DNA from: Phycisphaerales bacterium
GTDB lineage: Bacteria; Planctomycetota; Phycisphaerae; Phycisphaerales; SM1A02
DNA: 64,000 nucleotides
NCBI GenBank assembly: GCA_022446905.1
Contig: JAKVBT010000005.1
Location: 738,451 to 802,450 of the forward strand
Reading direction: 5' to 3'
Both the position numbers and the translations under genes were made by a program. The notes under the pieces are model-generated. The model ran no database searches, had not been told where the DNA came from, and saw nothing but the letters and a program-made list of their open reading frames with translations. Positions within the stretch are counted from its first letter, which is position 1. Every line of letters begins with the position of its first letter. Shown one piece after another: positions 8,716 through 18,207 of this stretch.

Positions 8716-9552
8716 ATGGCAAATGACCGCCCAACCTCAGCTGGCATGACGACCCGCGTGCTGAGTCGACTGGGTCAGGGCGCTCTTGAATTACTGGCGC
8801 TGGTGGGCGGCACGTTCAAACTGACCTCCACCGTCAGCCGTTGGTACTGGCGCTCAACCACCCAGCCCACGGTCCGACTCGGCCGCCCTGCAGTGGTTGC
8901 ACAGATGGTTCGTGTGGGTGTTCGGTCGATCAGCATTGTGCTCATTGTCAGTGGCTGCATTGGTCTGATTCTCGCCATGGCCATGTACCCGGCTCTTGCC
9001 GAACTTGGCCAGCAGAGCAAAATCGCCAACATTGTGGCCATCGCGGTCTTCCGTGAAATGGGACCAATCATCTCCGCGGTGGTCCTGACCGGATTTGCGG
9101 GCGCATCCATCGCCGCAGAACTCGGCACGATGGTGGTCGGGGAAGAAATCGAAGCGCTAGAGGCTCATGCCCTTGACCCCGTGCGTTTTCTCGTACTTCC
9201 ACGCATGACTGCAACCGCCGTCAGCTTGGTACTCCTGACCATTCTCGCTGACGTCATTGCTGTGACCTGCAGTTGGGCCGTATGCCTGCTGTTCTTTGAT
9301 GTGAGTTCTTCCGTCTACATCGACAACACACTAGCCCAGCTCAATCTCTCAGACTTCCTCACTGGCATGGCCAAAGCAGTCACCTTTGGCCTCATGCTCG
9401 GGGCCATTGCCTGCTTCAATGGACTCCGGGTCAGCGGCGGCGCTGCTGGGGTAGGCAAAGCAACAACTGACACTGTGGTTCAAGGCATTGTCGGCATCAT
9501 CATTGCCGACCTGCTCTTTACCGCCGTATTCCTCCGACTCGGCTGGACTTGA
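8716..9552 (+). CDS. mlaE: MlaE-type ABC transporter permease
   Basis: The 278-residue membrane protein has the MlaE signature region: FREMGPIISAVVLTGFAGASIAAELGTMVVGEEIEAL and LVLPRMTATAVSLVLL. About five to six hydrophobic segments are visible, including the final IIIADLLFTAVFLRLG. MlaE permeases move phospholipids between inner and outer membranes with an ATPase (MlaF) and an MCE protein (MlaD). Neither follows here; the next gene points the other way. It begins 1 base after the STAS gene, so the two are probably one transcript. Confidence 0.88.
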   Translation: MANDRPTSAGMTTRVLSRLGQGALELLALVGGTFKLTSTVSRWYWRSTTQPTVRLGRPAVVAQMVRVGVRSISIVLIVSGCIGLILAMAMYPALAELGQQSKIANIVAIAVFREMGPIISAVVLTGFAGASIAAELGTMVVGEEIEALEAHALDPVRFLVLPRMTATAVSLVLLTILADVIAVTCSWAVCLLFFDVSSSVYIDNTLAQLNLSDFLTGMAKAVTFGLMLGAIACFNGLRVSGGAAGVGKATTDTVVQGIVGIIIADLLFTAVFLRLGWT

Positions 9553-9592
9553 TCCGCGTCAGCGCCGCACCTCACTCCTGGTAAGCAGGGTG

Positions 9593-11326
9593 CTATTGAC
9601 CATCCTGCTGAGCAGACATTACGACACCACGCATCTCAAAGCCTGTGTCTGTTGATACAACCTTCCATGCAGCTGGACCCATTTTTTCTGACAAGCTGGC
9701 AAGACGTTCAAGTTGCTCACTGTTGGTCTCCGACTCCAGTTCGCCCTTAATTTCCTCCCAGAGCTCAGGGTCGACCTGCGCCAGTTTCGATTCAAATTGC
9801 TTCATTTGCTTGGCCTGAATCTCTGCGACCGTGGTCATCATCTCTCGAAGATCCATGCCACCCCAGGCGGTCACTTCTTCAGACCCAATCCATGAGAAGA
9901 CACGTTCTACCCAGGGATTGACACTTGTTTGCTTCGTACCCAAGGACCGAATGGCCTGTTCAACAGCCACATTGTCACCCATAAGCACCGATTGCCCGGC
10001 AATGGCCATCGACATCATTTCTGATTCACCCATTGGGAACGGCATAGGAAGGGCTTCAGAAGGGTCAACTGACCAGATCTGCTGTCCCTGAAACTCGCGC
10101 GGAGCCATCGACGCCCCAGGGGCCGTTTCCGCCATGGCATCACTTAAGGCCTGTGGATTCTTGCAGGAAACAGTTGTTAGTGAGTTCAAACTGTCCGCCG
10201 TGATTGGGTGTGTCACCGATGCGATACTGACCACTTGGTCACCGAGTGGGTTCAGCAACTTTTGCATTTGAGGCTCTGCTTGATCCAGCATCTGCCCCAT
10301 ACCCATAAGCATGGGATTGGATCGTGCCACATCACGCAACCATGGGATCACACCGCTGAAATCCATATAGAAACTCGTCAGACTGACACAGCTTTGCCCC
10401 GCCCACTTGGTAGCGCCGGATACCGCAGCAGGACCACTGAGCAACTTGGTCAATCCGCTTGGGCCATCGGGCATCCAGACGGCCCCACTCATCGTGAGGA
10501 GTTCCTCGCCCTCACCCGCACCCATCTGAGCTGCCATGGCCTCAATCTTTCCAATCGCCACATCAAGTGTCGGGCGGACCATGGACACCATCATGCCGTT
10601 ACGAGAGTTACCAGCGGCCCGAGCGAGTCCTTCTACGAAGAACGCAATGCGCATGCTGCCATCGCCGCCCAACATGTCCCGCATGCTGATCCAAGCCTCC
10701 GACTCGCCAAGACTCTCCTCTGTTGCATTGCCATCGAGCACATCCAACATGCGCTCCATTCCTTCACGCCCACTGGCAAGCATGACCCAGCGATCCTCGC
10801 GCAGATGCCATAGTGAACTGCCGGGCTCGTCAGAAGCCTCAGTCAAAGAGACAACATCGACCAAACGGCCCATGACCTGCTCAGTGCTGACATCTGAGCG
10901 CGAACGCACTTCTTCCCATTGCTGCTCGAACATAGCGCCCATGGCCTCAGCCTGTTCGGCGAGATCTACCCAACCGGCCATGACTACATCTGGAAGCGCC
11001 TCATCTGCCTTTCCCATCCACACAGCACCGCCCATGGACATGGACCCCAGCATTTCAATTGGTGAGCGATCATCCATCATGTTGGACAACCCATCGGCCC
11101 AAGGCTGCGGCAGTTGGTCCATTTGCGCGTCAAGTTCATCCTGCAAAGTGTCCATACCCATCGCATCGAGCATGCCCGAGGATTCCATCCGCTCAAGGAT
11201 GCGATCAAGGTGAGTAATGGACATCACCGCGATTGCCTCTGCGGGGGCGACCCGCTCGACGCTCAAATCATCAGCAATTGCTGCCGTCGAAATCAGAGCC
11301 GATGTAGCCAGACCAAACCAGTTCAT
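9593..11326 (-). CDS. Secreted Met-rich protein of unknown function
   Basis: This 577-residue product starts with a signal peptide-like segment (NWFGLATSALISTAAIADD) and then has no motif I recognise. It is unusually rich in Met, Glu and Ser, with repeated MGSMSMGG/MMSMAIAG-like patches, and resembles in style the large secreted proteins of planctomycetes that assess per-item scores (DUF3352-like), but I cannot confirm a family. Its ATG overlaps the stop of the upstream protease gene by ATGA, so the two are translationally coupled. The protein could be a substrate or partner of that protease; this is inference only. Confidence 0.6.
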   Translation of the reverse strand: MNWFGLATSALISTAAIADDLSVERVAPAEAIAVMSITHLDRILERMESSGMLDAMGMDTLQDELDAQMDQLPQPWADGLSNMMDDRSPIEMLGSMSMGGAVWMGKADEALPDVVMAGWVDLAEQAEAMGAMFEQQWEEVRSRSDVSTEQVMGRLVDVVSLTEASDEPGSSLWHLREDRWVMLASGREGMERMLDVLDGNATEESLGESEAWISMRDMLGGDGSMRIAFFVEGLARAAGNSRNGMMVSMVRPTLDVAIGKIEAMAAQMGAGEGEELLTMSGAVWMPDGPSGLTKLLSGPAAVSGATKWAGQSCVSLTSFYMDFSGVIPWLRDVARSNPMLMGMGQMLDQAEPQMQKLLNPLGDQVVSIASVTHPITADSLNSLTTVSCKNPQALSDAMAETAPGASMAPREFQGQQIWSVDPSEALPMPFPMGESEMMSMAIAGQSVLMGDNVAVEQAIRSLGTKQTSVNPWVERVFSWIGSEEVTAWGGMDLREMMTTVAEIQAKQMKQFESKLAQVDPELWEEIKGELESETNSEQLERLASLSEKMGPAAWKVVSTDTGFEMRGVVMSAQQDGQ

Positions 11327-12273
11327 GGTTGCTTCTCCTCAAGTCCTGGGGATGTCCCCAACTTCCGCCGCTGCGGTGGTATGTGATATTTGTGACCCGT
11401 ATTTGGATTGGAAGCGTCGTATGCGAACGCCTCACGGTTACGCAGAAAGTCTTTTACATATCGCGTGGGGATCGCAAACCCTAGCGCTTCCCCACCGCGA
11501 ATACCCATATTCGTAATCCCAACCACTTCGCCCGCAGTGTTAAACAACGGACCGCCAGAATTACCCGGATTGATCGCCGCATCTGTCTGGATGTAGGACA
11601 GCCCATCAAAACTGCGCTGGGTTGTGGAAATCACACCTTGGCTTGTCGTCTGCTCCAGACCAAGCGGATTACCAATGGCAAAGACCGGCTGTCCAACTTC
11701 AATAGACTCCCAAAGCTCCAAAGGCGCCCAGCCAAATGACCCCTCGTCAGCTCCTGGCAACTTAAGCAGAGCCAAATCAAGGTGGTCATTGACTGCTTCA
11801 ATCTCTACATCTTCCAAAGTTCTTCGCGCGAGGGTGCCATCTTCCCGGGGTTCCCAAATGACAACTCGAAGATCCTTTTCTCCCTGAATCACATGCGCAT
11901 TGGTGACGACATGACCGTTTTCATTCACGATCACACCTGAACCAGTTCCAGAAGGCGTCTTGACCAGCACAACGGCTGACTTCACCCGCGCCGCCTGCTG
12001 ACGAATACTCAATTCCCGCGGCTGCTCAATGGTGTGGAAGATTCCGTCACGAGTAGATCGAGGCACCTCGGCAGCCTCAGAAATACGAATGTCCGCGACT
12101 TCGTTGTTATCGACCTCGATCACATCAGCACCGATATCAACCCAAAGTGATCGCTCATCCTGTTTGATGACACGACCATGCAACTCTCCACCCTTGCGAA
12201 GCGTCACCACATCAGCCGTCAGCGGCGAAGCCATCAACACACATAAGACGCAGAGAACAGCAGATCGATACAT
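11323..12273 (-). CDS. Exported HtrA-like trypsin-family serine protease without PDZ
   Basis: Starting at the ATG of MYRSAVLCVLCVLM gives 316 residues with a signal peptide. Residues about 20-65 form a small beta module (VVTLRKGGELHGRVIKQD). The protease domain has all three catalytic parts: His in VVTNAHVIQG, Asp in DHLDLALLKL and Ser in NPGNSGGPLF. Unlike DegP/HtrA there is no PDZ domain; the protein ends shortly after the protease core. A strong SD lies 10 bases upstream. It overlaps the following secreted-protein gene by four bases (ATGA). Confidence 0.86.
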   Translation of the reverse strand: MYRSAVLCVLCVLMASPLTADVVTLRKGGELHGRVIKQDERSLWVDIGADVIEVDNNEVADIRISEAAEVPRSTRDGIFHTIEQPRELSIRQQAARVKSAVVLVKTPSGTGSGVIVNENGHVVTNAHVIQGEKDLRVVIWEPREDGTLARRTLEDVEIEAVNDHLDLALLKLPGADEGSFGWAPLELWESIEVGQPVFAIGNPLGLEQTTSQGVISTTQRSFDGLSYIQTDAAINPGNSGGPLFNTAGEVVGITNMGIRGGEALGFAIPTRYVKDFLRNREAFAYDASNPNTGHKYHIPPQRRKLGTSPGLEEKQP

Positions 12274-12283
12274 GTCTCGAAAA

Positions 12284-12289
12284 CCTCCT
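12284..12289 (-). promoter_or_regulatory. Shine-Dalgarno of the HtrA-like protease
   Basis: AGGAGG on the minus strand, 10 bases upstream of the ATG at 12273. It fixes the start over the long in-frame extension that would run back through the divergent promoter region. Confidence 0.6.
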
Positions 12290-12331
12290 GATGGGCCAAG
12301 TGTACCCTGCGACACTACCATGCCTCTGTAT

Positions 12332-12345
12332 CCAGATATATCTGG
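12332..12345. promoter_or_regulatory. Perfect 14-bp palindrome between divergent genes
   Basis: CCAGATATATCTGG is a perfect palindrome in the 106-base gap between the HtrA-like gene (minus) and the FG-GAP gene (plus). Its position suits an operator for a dimeric regulator of one or both genes. No regulator is identified. Confidence 0.35.
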
Positions 12346-12379
12346 GTGCCGCACATAGAGGATGCTGGAGGATGCTGAA

Positions 12380-14668
12380 ATGAGAAGAGCCCCAATCATG
12401 CTGGCCTTACTGGCCCCGCTGCACTGCTTCTCCATCGCCTCAGCCGACGCACCGTCGCTGAGTGATTACTTCGGATTTTCTGGACTTGATGTGATCCCGA
12501 TTGGGGATGAGCCCGGGCCCATGCTGGTCGTCGATCTGGATGGTGATGGCTATGACGACATTGTTGTCGCCAACAACCAGCGGAGCCGCATTGAGATCCT
12601 CAGACAAATTCCAGGGGCCACCTCGGATCGGCAAATCACACCTCCACGTGACATCAACGAATTTCCAGAGCACTGGCGATTTGAACGTCAATTTGTACCT
12701 GTTGCCAATGCCGTCTCCGCCATGGCAACAGCCGATTTAGATCAGGACGGCCAATTGGACCTTATTACTGGTGGCCCTCCTGGACGCGTAGTCTTCCTCC
12801 AACAAACTGAAGGCGCCCAATTCAAGAAGGTTCGACAGCGGGATATTCCCAAACTCGGCGCAACAGCATCTGCATGGACCATTGCCGATATGACTGGAGA
12901 CGGCGCGCTGGAGCTCATCTCTATTGTCGCCGGAGAACCAGCCATGTGGCCGCTGGAGGAATTCACCCTCGGCCCAATTCGTCGCTTCCCAGCAGGCGCA
13001 CCAATTTTGGCAGTGATTCCTGCTGACTACGATGGCGATGGGCTGATGGATCTGGCGGGCATTAGCCCGGATGATCCTGCCCCTGTGCGCATTTGGTTCG
13101 GCCGGCGCGGGAGTAGCGGTGTCGAGCCGGGACCGCAGACCATTTTTGAAATGCCGCCCATTGTCGAGTTTGAGGCGCTTGAACCAAGCCATGATGCCCC
13201 GCCACGCATTGCTGTTATTGAACGCAATGCTCGGCGAATCGTCGTCTACGACCTCAAGGATGAGTCCGTCATGACCACCGGTGATCGTGAGGCAGCGTTC
13301 ACGGTCTATGGATTCCCAGATCCCGGGCGCAGGAATCGAGCTTGGGCTGTGGTCGACATCAACGGTGACGGTTTAACCGACGTGGTGTCTGCCGATGCCC
13401 GCGCCAACGCATTGGCCGTTTTCACACAGGATGCCCAGGGCGATCTTCGAGCTGCAGAGTCTTCACCGAGCCTTTCCGAGATCGATGCCATTGCCGTAGC
13501 GCAAGCCGATGATGGCCCCGGCGAGCTCGTGGTCCTATCAACGAAAGAGGGTGTTGTCGGGCGGCTGCCCTTAGGCAACGATGAATTGGCTTTCCCAACA
13601 CCACTGTCACTCAGCAGTGGCTTTGAACCGGTGGCGATGAATGTTGTAGACATTTCCGGCGCTCCGCATGCTGCGGTGGTCGTCAACCAGAAACGCAACT
13701 ACCAACTCGATCTGATCAATCTTGCCTCCGACCAAACGACGACCATTGACCTTGGCGCACTGAGCCGCAAACCAAACCATATTGAATCTGCAGATGTGAA
13801 TCAGGACGGACAAGATGACCTCGTGGTCCTCACACCTGAACGTCCCATGCTCGTGCTCTTGGCTGACTCTGGCTCAGAAAGTGGCTTTGAAAAATTAGAA
13901 AAGGACGACATGGGCCAATATGGCCTAGTCGACGCAGCAACTGCCGGCAATATCACCACCTTTGATGTTGACGATGACGACATCAAGGAACTCCTAATCG
14001 CCAACGACAATTGGATTCGAGCTGTCCGTTTTGACTCCGCGGGAACAGATGGTGCTGCGGGGTGGCGTGTTGTCAAACAATTCAATACGGATGATCCGGA
14101 CAGCGAACTGGTCGCCGTCACACCACTTGACAATGGCCTGGTTGCCTCAGACCGCGCCGCCGATCGCCTCTTGATCTTCCGGCCGGACGAGGACGGGACG
14201 GGATGGTCACAGCGCGAAGCGCTTCGCATTCGCGGGTTCACCCCTGGAGCATTGGCGACCGGCCAATTCCGCAAGGATATCCCGGGAATTATGACCATCG
14301 GTGAAGATGGCTTTGCCTTGATCCCACTGGGCGGCAATCGACGCGCTTTGCACGAGACCCAGTCTTGGCGCAGTGGCATTGAGGGGCACATCCCACATGA
14401 ATTGGCTGTCGGCGATGTCAACAGCGACGGCTTTGGTGACATGGTTGCCCTCGATGCCGGCGAACAGATGATGGAAATCCTCACCTTCAGTCATGATGGA
14501 ACCATGATTCACGCAACTGGCTTTCCAGTCTATGAGTCACGACTCTTCACCGGTGGTGACACACGGGAGTTTCAGCCCCGGCAAATCAGCATTGCCGATG
14601 TCACAGGCGATGGGCACCATGATGTGGTGCTGCTGTGCCATGACCGAATTCTGATTTACCCCCAATAA
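12380..14668 (+). CDS. Secreted FG-GAP/VCBS repeat protein
   Basis: About 762 residues from ATG 12380, which has GGAGG 8 bases upstream; an ATG 18 bases earlier is less likely. A signal peptide (LALLAPLHCFSIASADA) is followed by many FG-GAP calcium-binding repeats: DLDGDGYDDI, DLDQDGQLDL, DYDGDGLMDL, DINGDGLTDV, DVNQDGQDDL, DVNSDGFGDM and DVTGDGHHDV. These build a beta-propeller like integrin alpha heads and are common in planctomycete exported proteins, possibly in adhesion or glycan binding. No catalytic domain is seen. It stops 3 bases before the convergent gltA stop. Confidence 0.85.
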   Translation: MRRAPIMLALLAPLHCFSIASADAPSLSDYFGFSGLDVIPIGDEPGPMLVVDLDGDGYDDIVVANNQRSRIEILRQIPGATSDRQITPPRDINEFPEHWRFERQFVPVANAVSAMATADLDQDGQLDLITGGPPGRVVFLQQTEGAQFKKVRQRDIPKLGATASAWTIADMTGDGALELISIVAGEPAMWPLEEFTLGPIRRFPAGAPILAVIPADYDGDGLMDLAGISPDDPAPVRIWFGRRGSSGVEPGPQTIFEMPPIVEFEALEPSHDAPPRIAVIERNARRIVVYDLKDESVMTTGDREAAFTVYGFPDPGRRNRAWAVVDINGDGLTDVVSADARANALAVFTQDAQGDLRAAESSPSLSEIDAIAVAQADDGPGELVVLSTKEGVVGRLPLGNDELAFPTPLSLSSGFEPVAMNVVDISGAPHAAVVVNQKRNYQLDLINLASDQTTTIDLGALSRKPNHIESADVNQDGQDDLVVLTPERPMLVLLADSGSESGFEKLEKDDMGQYGLVDAATAGNITTFDVDDDDIKELLIANDNWIRAVRFDSAGTDGAAGWRVVKQFNTDDPDSELVAVTPLDNGLVASDRAADRLLIFRPDEDGTGWSQREALRIRGFTPGALATGQFRKDIPGIMTIGEDGFALIPLGGNRRALHETQSWRSGIEGHIPHELAVGDVNSDGFGDMVALDAGEQMMEILTFSHDGTMIHATGFPVYESRLFTGGDTREFQPRQISIADVTGDGHHDVVLLCHDRILIYPQ

Positions 14669-14671
14669 CGC

Positions 14672-15826
14672 TTAGCTGCGATCAGCGATATCCACCCAAC
14701 TTGCTCCGTGAGGTCCGGTGTACTGACATCGGGGCCGAATCAGACGGTTGTCCGCAGCACGCTCCATGGCATGTGCTGCCCAGCCAGCATTGCGGCTCAT
14801 CGCAAATATGGGCGTAAACAAGTCAATCGCTAGCCCGAGTGAGTAGTACGTCGTCGCGGAGTAGAAGTCGACGTTCGGGTGAATTCCCTTGCTGCCAACA
14901 TTTGCTTCCATGATCTGCTCAATCCGCTTACTCATATCAAAGAGTTGCTGATTCCCGGTCTCGGACGCAAGCGACTCAGCAAACGTCTTGAGATAGGTGG
15001 CACGTGGATCAATCGCCTTATAGACCCGATGGCCAAAGCCCGGCACCTTGTCCTTGGCTGCCAATCGCTCAAGCACAAATGATTCAACAACATCAGGGCC
15101 GCTAATCTCCTGAAGCATGTGCATGACACGCTCATTGGCACCACCATGGAGTGGGCCACGAAGCGTTCCCACCGCTGCCGAAAGTGCTGAGTACATATCA
15201 CTCTGCGTGCCAATGACAACCATAGTTGCAAAGGTTGATGCATTAATTCCATGGTCTGCATGCAAGACCAAGCACACGTCTAAGGCTCGAGCACTGGCTT
15301 GGCCCGGAGCTTCACCATTCAACATATGGAGAAATGCCGTGGCAATATTCTCACTTGTATCCGGGCGCATCATGTCCAAACCACGCCGTCGACGATCGAA
15401 GTTGGCAATGATCGTTGGTGTTGCAGCCAAAATACGAATGGCCTTGCGGATCTCAGCCTCCGGAGTAACCAGATCGCAATCATCATCATCAAAGGCCAAG
15501 GCCGCCACCATGGACTGCAACATATGCATCGGCGGGGCCTCAACTGGCACTTGCTCGAGCATATTCCACAAACCTTCGGAGAGGTCATAACACGATCGAA
15601 TGTCAGACTCAAAAGCTTCCAACTCAGATGCTGTGGGCAAACGATCATGCCAGAGCAGATAGCACGTTTCCTCAAATGACGAGTGCCGCGCCAAGGTGTC
15701 AATGTCGATGCCAACGTACTCCAAGACCCCCTTGGCACCGTCAATGAACGACTTGGTCGACTCACCGATGATGGTGTGGTCAAGACCCTTGTCCATGGTC
15801 ATCATTGTGGTTGCGTCAGCCATCAA
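14672..15826 (-). CDS. gltA: Citrate synthase
   Basis: 384 residues, the length of the shorter (Gram-positive/archaeal type) citrate synthases. Key motifs are LHADHGINASTF with an active-site His, GPLHGGANERV, and GFGHRVYKAIDPRATYL with the second catalytic His; NVDFYSATTYYSLGL carries the catalytic Asp. It condenses acetyl-CoA with oxaloacetate in the TCA cycle (a 2-methylcitrate role cannot be excluded by eye). It is a single-gene unit, divergent from the rhomboid gene. Confidence 0.95.
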   Translation of the reverse strand: MMADATTMMTMDKGLDHTIIGESTKSFIDGAKGVLEYVGIDIDTLARHSSFEETCYLLWHDRLPTASELEAFESDIRSCYDLSEGLWNMLEQVPVEAPPMHMLQSMVAALAFDDDDCDLVTPEAEIRKAIRILAATPTIIANFDRRRRGLDMMRPDTSENIATAFLHMLNGEAPGQASARALDVCLVLHADHGINASTFATMVVIGTQSDMYSALSAAVGTLRGPLHGGANERVMHMLQEISGPDVVESFVLERLAAKDKVPGFGHRVYKAIDPRATYLKTFAESLASETGNQQLFDMSKRIEQIMEANVGSKGIHPNVDFYSATTYYSLGLAIDLFTPIFAMSRNAGWAAHAMERAADNRLIRPRCQYTGPHGASWVDIADRS

Positions 15827-15926
15827 GATGATCTCCCGATCAAAATCTAGACATTCACGCCCGTTCCTGGGCGCGAGCCATTCATTCTACACAAAGCCAC
15901 CCACCCCGCTTGGGGCCACAGGGCGC

Positions 15927-15932
15927 TACACT
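15927..15932 (+). promoter_or_regulatory. Candidate -10 box for the rhomboid-trpF unit
   Basis: TACACT, 9 bases before the ATG at 15942, consistent with a leaderless or near-leaderless transcript. No SD is seen before that ATG. No clear -35. Confidence 0.35.
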
Positions 15933-15941
15933 GCGACCAAG

Positions 15942-17105
15942 ATGTTCATCCTGCTTGGAACGGACACGCCGCTGCGAAAGCGACCGCTGGTGACTGAAGC
16001 CATGGTCGTCTTGATGCTTGCCGCCTACTTGGCGATCCTGGCAATTGGCCTTGCAGATAAGACCATGGCGGCCCAATTGCTGGATGCCATGGCCCTGAGC
16101 CGCCGCGATTTCCAATGGTGGCAACCACTGACCTATCTGATCGCCCACGACAACCCCCTGCTGGGTGGCGAAACCCATCCACTGTGGAGGCTGCTCCACC
16201 TCGGCTTCAATCTGATGGGCCTGTGGGTGTTTGGCGCCGCAGTGGAAGATCGAATCGGCCATGCATCCATGATCATCTTCTCGCTGCTCGGGGGCGTCAT
16301 TGCCGGACTTGCTCAAGCGTGGTCATCCCCCGAGTCCATCATCGGCGCCAGCGGCATGGTCGGCGCGCTGGCCGGCGGCTTCATTGTGCTTCGACCACGC
16401 TGCCGCATTCGAGTATTAATCGTCTTCATTCTCATTCGCATCTGGATGGTGCCCGCTCTGTGGATCATTGCTTTCTGGATCTTGATGGACCTCATCGGGT
16501 GGGCCGGAGTGACAGATCAATCTGTCGCGCACGTAGCCCATCTTGCCGGCTATTTGTGGGGAGGATTCACCATGGCCTTGTTGCTGCTTGCAGGCCTTGT
16601 GCCAGGCCATAACGAAGACATCTGGTCGCAATTAAAACTGTGGAATCGGCGGCGGACCTACAAGCAAGTGATCGCAAGCCAAGACCAGCAACATGGAGCA
16701 CCGCCTGCACGTGCAAAACCTAAGCCCAAGGGGCATCCAGAGCTCTCAGCGCTCCGCTCTATGGTCGCTGCTGGTGATATGCAGGCTGCAGCCCAACTCT
16801 GGCAGACCATTGCAACAGAGGACCAGAGCGCGATTCTGGGCAGACAGCCCCAGCTCACGCTTGCCAATCACCTGCAGGCAAGCGGCCAGCGTGATGCCGC
16901 TGCCGAAGCCTACCGCCGCTTTCTTCATACGTATCCAAATGCACCAGAGTCCGCTGAAGTCCGACTGCTGCTGTGTGTTCTCCTAGTCCGCACACTTGGA
17001 AGACCAACTGAGGCAGTCCCGATACTGAATCAGTCCCTTGCTGATTCGCTAGACCAGCGGCGACATCAATTGGCACAAACACTCCTGCGCGAGGCCACTG
17101 CATGA
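15942..17105 (+). CDS. Rhomboid-family intramembrane protease with C-terminal TPR-like region
   Basis: 387 residues from ATG 15942. The membrane part has the rhomboid pattern: HLGFNLMGLWVFGAAVE, then catalytic Ser in GASGMVGALAGG, then catalytic His in HVAHLAGYLWGG. About six membrane segments fit residues 15-225. Residues about 285-380 are soluble and TPR-like (LANHLQASGQRDAAAEAYRRF, VPILNQSLADSLDQRR), probably a partner-binding tail. Its stop overlaps the trpF start by ATGA. Substrate unknown. Confidence 0.85.
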   Translation: MFILLGTDTPLRKRPLVTEAMVVLMLAAYLAILAIGLADKTMAAQLLDAMALSRRDFQWWQPLTYLIAHDNPLLGGETHPLWRLLHLGFNLMGLWVFGAAVEDRIGHASMIIFSLLGGVIAGLAQAWSSPESIIGASGMVGALAGGFIVLRPRCRIRVLIVFILIRIWMVPALWIIAFWILMDLIGWAGVTDQSVAHVAHLAGYLWGGFTMALLLLAGLVPGHNEDIWSQLKLWNRRRTYKQVIASQDQQHGAPPARAKPKPKGHPELSALRSMVAAGDMQAAAQLWQTIATEDQSAILGRQPQLTLANHLQASGQRDAAAEAYRRFLHTYPNAPESAEVRLLLCVLLVRTLGRPTEAVPILNQSLADSLDQRRHQLAQTLLREATA

Positions 17106-17749
17106 CCGCGCTTGACGCCTGGAACGATCCCACCCCTGGACCAACCCGCATCAAGATTTGCGGGGTGACTGAATCCGCCCACGTCGAAGCGGCGATTGCT
17201 GGAGGGGCCAATGCAATTGGGCTGGTACGAGTGCCAGAATCACCTCGATTTGTTGATGACAACACCGCTGATGAACTTGCAGCATTGGCCGAGGATCGAA
17301 TCGCTGTGGTGACCTTGCTTGCCGACCCCACCCATGACGCGCCACACTGGGGCACTTGGTTGCAGTTGCACGGAAATGAAACCCAAGACACTGTGCGCCT
17401 GTTTCAGGAACGCAGCCTCACGATCAAGGCGGTGCCATGGAGCGACCCCGAAGCAGTCCTTGAATGGGACGCCTCCAGATGCGCTGACAGGCTACTTGTC
17501 GATGGGCCTCGTGGCGGCAGTGGCACATCATTTGACCACGAAGCACTCGCACGCATCCGTGACCAATTACAGACCCCGCTGCTCATTGCTGGCGGCCTTG
17601 ATTCATCATCCGTTACCAAGGTCATGCAGCAACTCGGCCCATGGGGCGTCGATGTCAGTAGTGGCGTTGAATCGTCGCGCGGCGTGAAGGATGCAGATCA
17701 GATCCTTGCGTTTTGCCATGCCGTGCGTCAGTTCGACCAAGCCTCTTGA
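17102..17749 (+). CDS. trpF: Phosphoribosylanthranilate isomerase
   Basis: The 215-residue TIM barrel has the family signatures RIKICGVTESAHVEAA (catalytic Cys), WLQLHGNE, VDGPRGGSGTSFDH (catalytic Asp) and LLIAGGLDSSSV for phosphate binding. It performs the Amadori rearrangement in tryptophan synthesis. The gene starts within the end of the rhomboid gene (ATGA), away from other trp genes; trpG/pabA is 3 kb away on the other strand. Its 3' end overlaps that of moaC by 22 bases. Confidence 0.95.
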   Translation: MTALDAWNDPTPGPTRIKICGVTESAHVEAAIAGGANAIGLVRVPESPRFVDDNTADELAALAEDRIAVVTLLADPTHDAPHWGTWLQLHGNETQDTVRLFQERSLTIKAVPWSDPEAVLEWDASRCADRLLVDGPRGGSGTSFDHEALARIRDQLQTPLLIAGGLDSSSVTKVMQQLGPWGVDVSSGVESSRGVKDADQILAFCHAVRQFDQAS

Positions 17750-18207
17750 TCACTGGCCCTCTTCTCTTTGGAGACAAGTCGGATGCCCTCGATCCGCAGC
17801 GAGTCATCAATCGCTTTGGTCATATCCCACAAAGTCAGGGCAGCAACACTGACCGCAGTCAGTGCCTCCATCTCAATACCCGTCCGCGCTGTCACCACCG
17901 CGGAGGCTTGGATGCGCAGGCGTTCATTGCCCGCACGCTCAATCTCAACAGTGGCATGCTCAAGTGGAAGACTGTGACACAAGGGAATGAGCTGATCAGT
18001 GCACTTCGCCGCCTGTACACCTGCGAGCCTCGCTACGGCAATGGCCTCGCCCTTGGGAAGTGCTCCCTCCACCAACCGATCAAGCGTCTCAGGCTGAGCA
18101 ACAAAGAATCCTTCAGCTACAGCGCGTCGATGCACCACAGGCTTGGATGAAACATCCACCATTGCTGCCTGACCGTGCTGATTGATATGAGTTAACTCGT
18201 TTGTCAT
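17728..18207 (-). CDS. moaC: Cyclic pyranopterin monophosphate synthase
   Basis: 159 residues from the ATG of MTNELTHINQHG, the usual MoaC length. Motifs include VDVSSKPVVHRRAVAEG, the CTDQLIPLCHSLPL segment, EMEALTAVSVAALTLWDM and the C-terminal KAIDDSLRIEGIRLVSKEK with the catalytic Lys. With MoaA it makes cPMP from GTP for molybdenum cofactor. The start overlaps the stop of the upstream amidohydrolase gene by ATGA. No other moa gene is in the window. Confidence 0.94.
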   Translation of the reverse strand: MTNELTHINQHGQAAMVDVSSKPVVHRRAVAEGFFVAQPETLDRLVEGALPKGEAIAVARLAGVQAAKCTDQLIPLCHSLPLEHATVEIERAGNERLRIQASAVVTARTGIEMEALTAVSVAALTLWDMTKAIDDSLRIEGIRLVSKEKRASDQEAWSN

